Shown here: one piece after another, positions 62,040 to 64,000 of the stretch
Layout of the letters: each line of letters starts with the position of its first letter
Position numbering within the stretch: the first letter of the stretch is position 1
Assembly: GCA_036345935.2 (NCBI GenBank)
Contig: JADWOT020001398.1
Span: forward strand, 62,001-126,000
Direction: 5' to 3'
Length of the DNA stretch: 64,000 nt
Origin: Taenia hydatigena
Taxonomy: Eukaryota > Platyhelminthes > Cestoda > Cyclophyllidea > Taeniidae
The notes under the pieces: generated by a model
What the model was told of the DNA's origin: nothing
The model's input: only the letters and a program-made list of their open reading frames with translations
The model's database searches: none
Program-made: the position numbers and the translations under genes

Positions 62040-64000
62040 GCTTGAGATGTTAGTAGGTTGGAGGGGTTAAGGATGCTCTGGGTACAAGATGCTACTTCGG
62101 CTCAATCAGCACTGCCTGATTCAAAAAGAATGGCGCATTAGTTCGTCCCTTTTCAGGTCTTTGACTAAATGGACTTTGACGCCACACTTGCTTTTAAGGA
62201 GCAGGTGAGATATAGAGCGTGGTGGTCAAAAGGAACGACAAAAGCACAGATTTTATGCTGAATGCATACATTATCGGTGGTAGCTTATGTCGCTCCGTAG
62301 ACATGTTGCAAATTGTTTAGCTTTGACATTTTCATAGGTACTAAGCAGAGGCTAGCACATTTTAAAAAATACCAGTTTGTTGTCTTGTGATTATTGCTAT
62401 TTAAATTTTATAAAAAAGCTTTCCAGTTGCTTTATTGTGGTTTACTATTTTGTACATGCGTATAAATGCATGTATGCAAGTATGTTAGTATTGCTGAGTT
62501 TTTGGCAGTGCGTTTGCTGTATTTCAAAGCCAGAAATAGAACAAGTTAGATCCAGAGGCTAGTTTTGCTTTATAATGACGAAACTTAATCGCATTTATTT
62601 GTTATGCCGAACCGCGGTTGCGCGGTTGATTCTAATCTTCATTTTCGTGTGAAGTGTTTAATGCTTGCAAGTGTGGTTGAATTATAGCTGAGAGGCTTCA
62701 TTTGTTTAGAAAGCAGAAACTTCAGTAAATAATGGGACTCACTCGGTATGCATGTTGATCTTCATATTTTACCCGACAGGAATGTGTATCTCTGATGGAG
62801 CGTTATCAGCTGGGCGTGAAAATGTTACCTAGCAACACTGAGCACGAATCTCGCCGTCGCTATTACTCATTGCATTTCCTATGTAAGATTAGGTTGTAGT
62901 TCATTGGTCGCTACGTTTTGTGCAATGGTAAGCCCGATTTGCGCTATTTTGTGCAACGTGCTCTTATCACCTCTTCGTAGATCCACTCGTATTTATGTAC
63001 GGTAGCGAGTGCGTTATTTTTATACCTATATTGTCTGCTTTGGCGGAGAATGTATGGAGTGTGCGGGGCACTTCGCAATTCGGTGGTTTCTTGACTTCGA
63101 GACCACGGTCGTGTGTTGATAGTATCTTTGTGAAACTTGCTATGTGGGTTCAGCTCTGACATGAGTTAGTGTTTGAGGCTGATTGAGGAGCAGGAGGATG
63201 GTTGTCGAGAGACCTGTAACTTTTTGCTGGACACTTTCGCATTGCTACACAGACGCTGCCTTGTAGCAGTCCCAAATGTTTGGTTTTTAAGATATTATAT
63301 TTGCTTGTATGTGTTGATGTGGCGGGTCATCGGGCGTTTGTGTATCGGCTTTCTCACTTTTTCCTTCTGTACGTTAAGGATACTACGAATTTACAGTAGT
63401 GATGAAGCTACATGTGATGATCGTGTGGAATGATATGCAATGTGGGATGTTTAAGTCATTTGTGGGGGCGTCTCCTTTGACCTGCAATGCGGATCTTGCC
63501 ATGGATGATGATGTTGCGTTTGATGGCATAGCGATAGGTGTTAGCTCTTTTGGTTCAAGCATTGGATAATTGCATGGTCAGCAGGTAAACAGACGAGATG
63601 GATGTGAGGTTAGTGTTGAGCTGGTAGGCAGGCTTATGATTGCGTTGAGAAAGGCCGGTGAATTGGGGTGGAAATGGGCGGGAGTGCTACAGAGCTGTTT
63701 TGAAATCCACTCTGGACCCTTTTCTCGAACTCCGACATGTTTGCATTTTGAAGTGTGTGCCTTTTATCTTTGTATTTACTGACTTTTTCACTGTACGCGA
63801 ATGTATTTTATGTTACTTCTCAGTTTATGTATTTGGAATGCATCAAGTTGACTTGTTTATAGTTGTGTGTACGTACATGAACAAGTCGAAACGCATATAA
63901 ACTTTTTTTTATTGAATGAAGATGAGGAATTGAATTTGGACGAGATTTTGTTATCCAGCAACAGCACTTTTCATCGCTTGATCGTTTCGCAGAATAATTT
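62040..64000. other. No recognised gene
   Basis: The plus strand is rich in T and G from about 62600 onward, which keeps some frames open (63173-63433, 63570-63900). No motif or repeat is recognised. Confidence 0.5.

Noticed and set aside
1..64000. CRISPR arrays, bacterial operons, rRNA genes
   Set aside because: No regularly spaced short direct repeats, no closely packed co-directional genes and no rRNA-like stretches were seen.

Overview
The window looks like gene-poor, repeat-rich nuclear DNA from a eukaryote, most likely an animal. The composition is moderately AT-rich. There are no operons or ribosome-binding sites. The coding traces I can support are short exons bounded by GT...AG splice signals with polypyrimidine tracts. 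The lineage cannot be named from the sequence; a repeat-rich invertebrate such as a flatworm is only a guess. Most open frames are short enough to be chance. All repeat and pseudogene alignments below were made by eye, without any search.

Layout. 1-2330: nothing recognised. About 2335-4400: three diverged tandem units. 8266-9345 and 10704-11325 (minus): two stretches that read like broken coding sequence of unknown identity. 12250-12325: a tRNA-like sequence, possibly a SINE head. 15829-23400: repeat-rich, holding three members of an unrecognised dispersed family ('family X'). The long member (about 17760-20880) is matched in inverted order by a second long member at 56144-59170. 26610-27475 (minus): a small three-exon C2H2 zinc-finger gene whose intron phases agree throughout. 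Two possible upstream exons lie at 28677-28842 and 29410-29644. 34111-35556 (plus): a four-exon ankyrin-repeat pseudogene with good splice sites but several frameshifts and stops. 41985-42334: the orphan 3' end of an LTR element. 43082-43279: a possible remnant of a Penelope-type GIY-YIG domain. 50820-54950: shorter or weaker family X pieces. 59756-60869: a miniature LTR retrotransposon with both LTRs, primer-binding site, polypurine tract and a 5-bp target duplication; a solo LTR of the same family is inserted backwards in its 3' LTR. 61000-64000: nothing firm.

The window is shaped by transposition and decay rather than by cooperating genes. The likeliest functional gene is the small zinc-finger protein. 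The most interesting elements are the miniature LTR element, which must have relied on a relative for its enzymes, and family X. The two long family X copies keep similar amino acids in the same frames over about 3 kb, which suggests they descend from a protein-coding element or gene I cannot identify.
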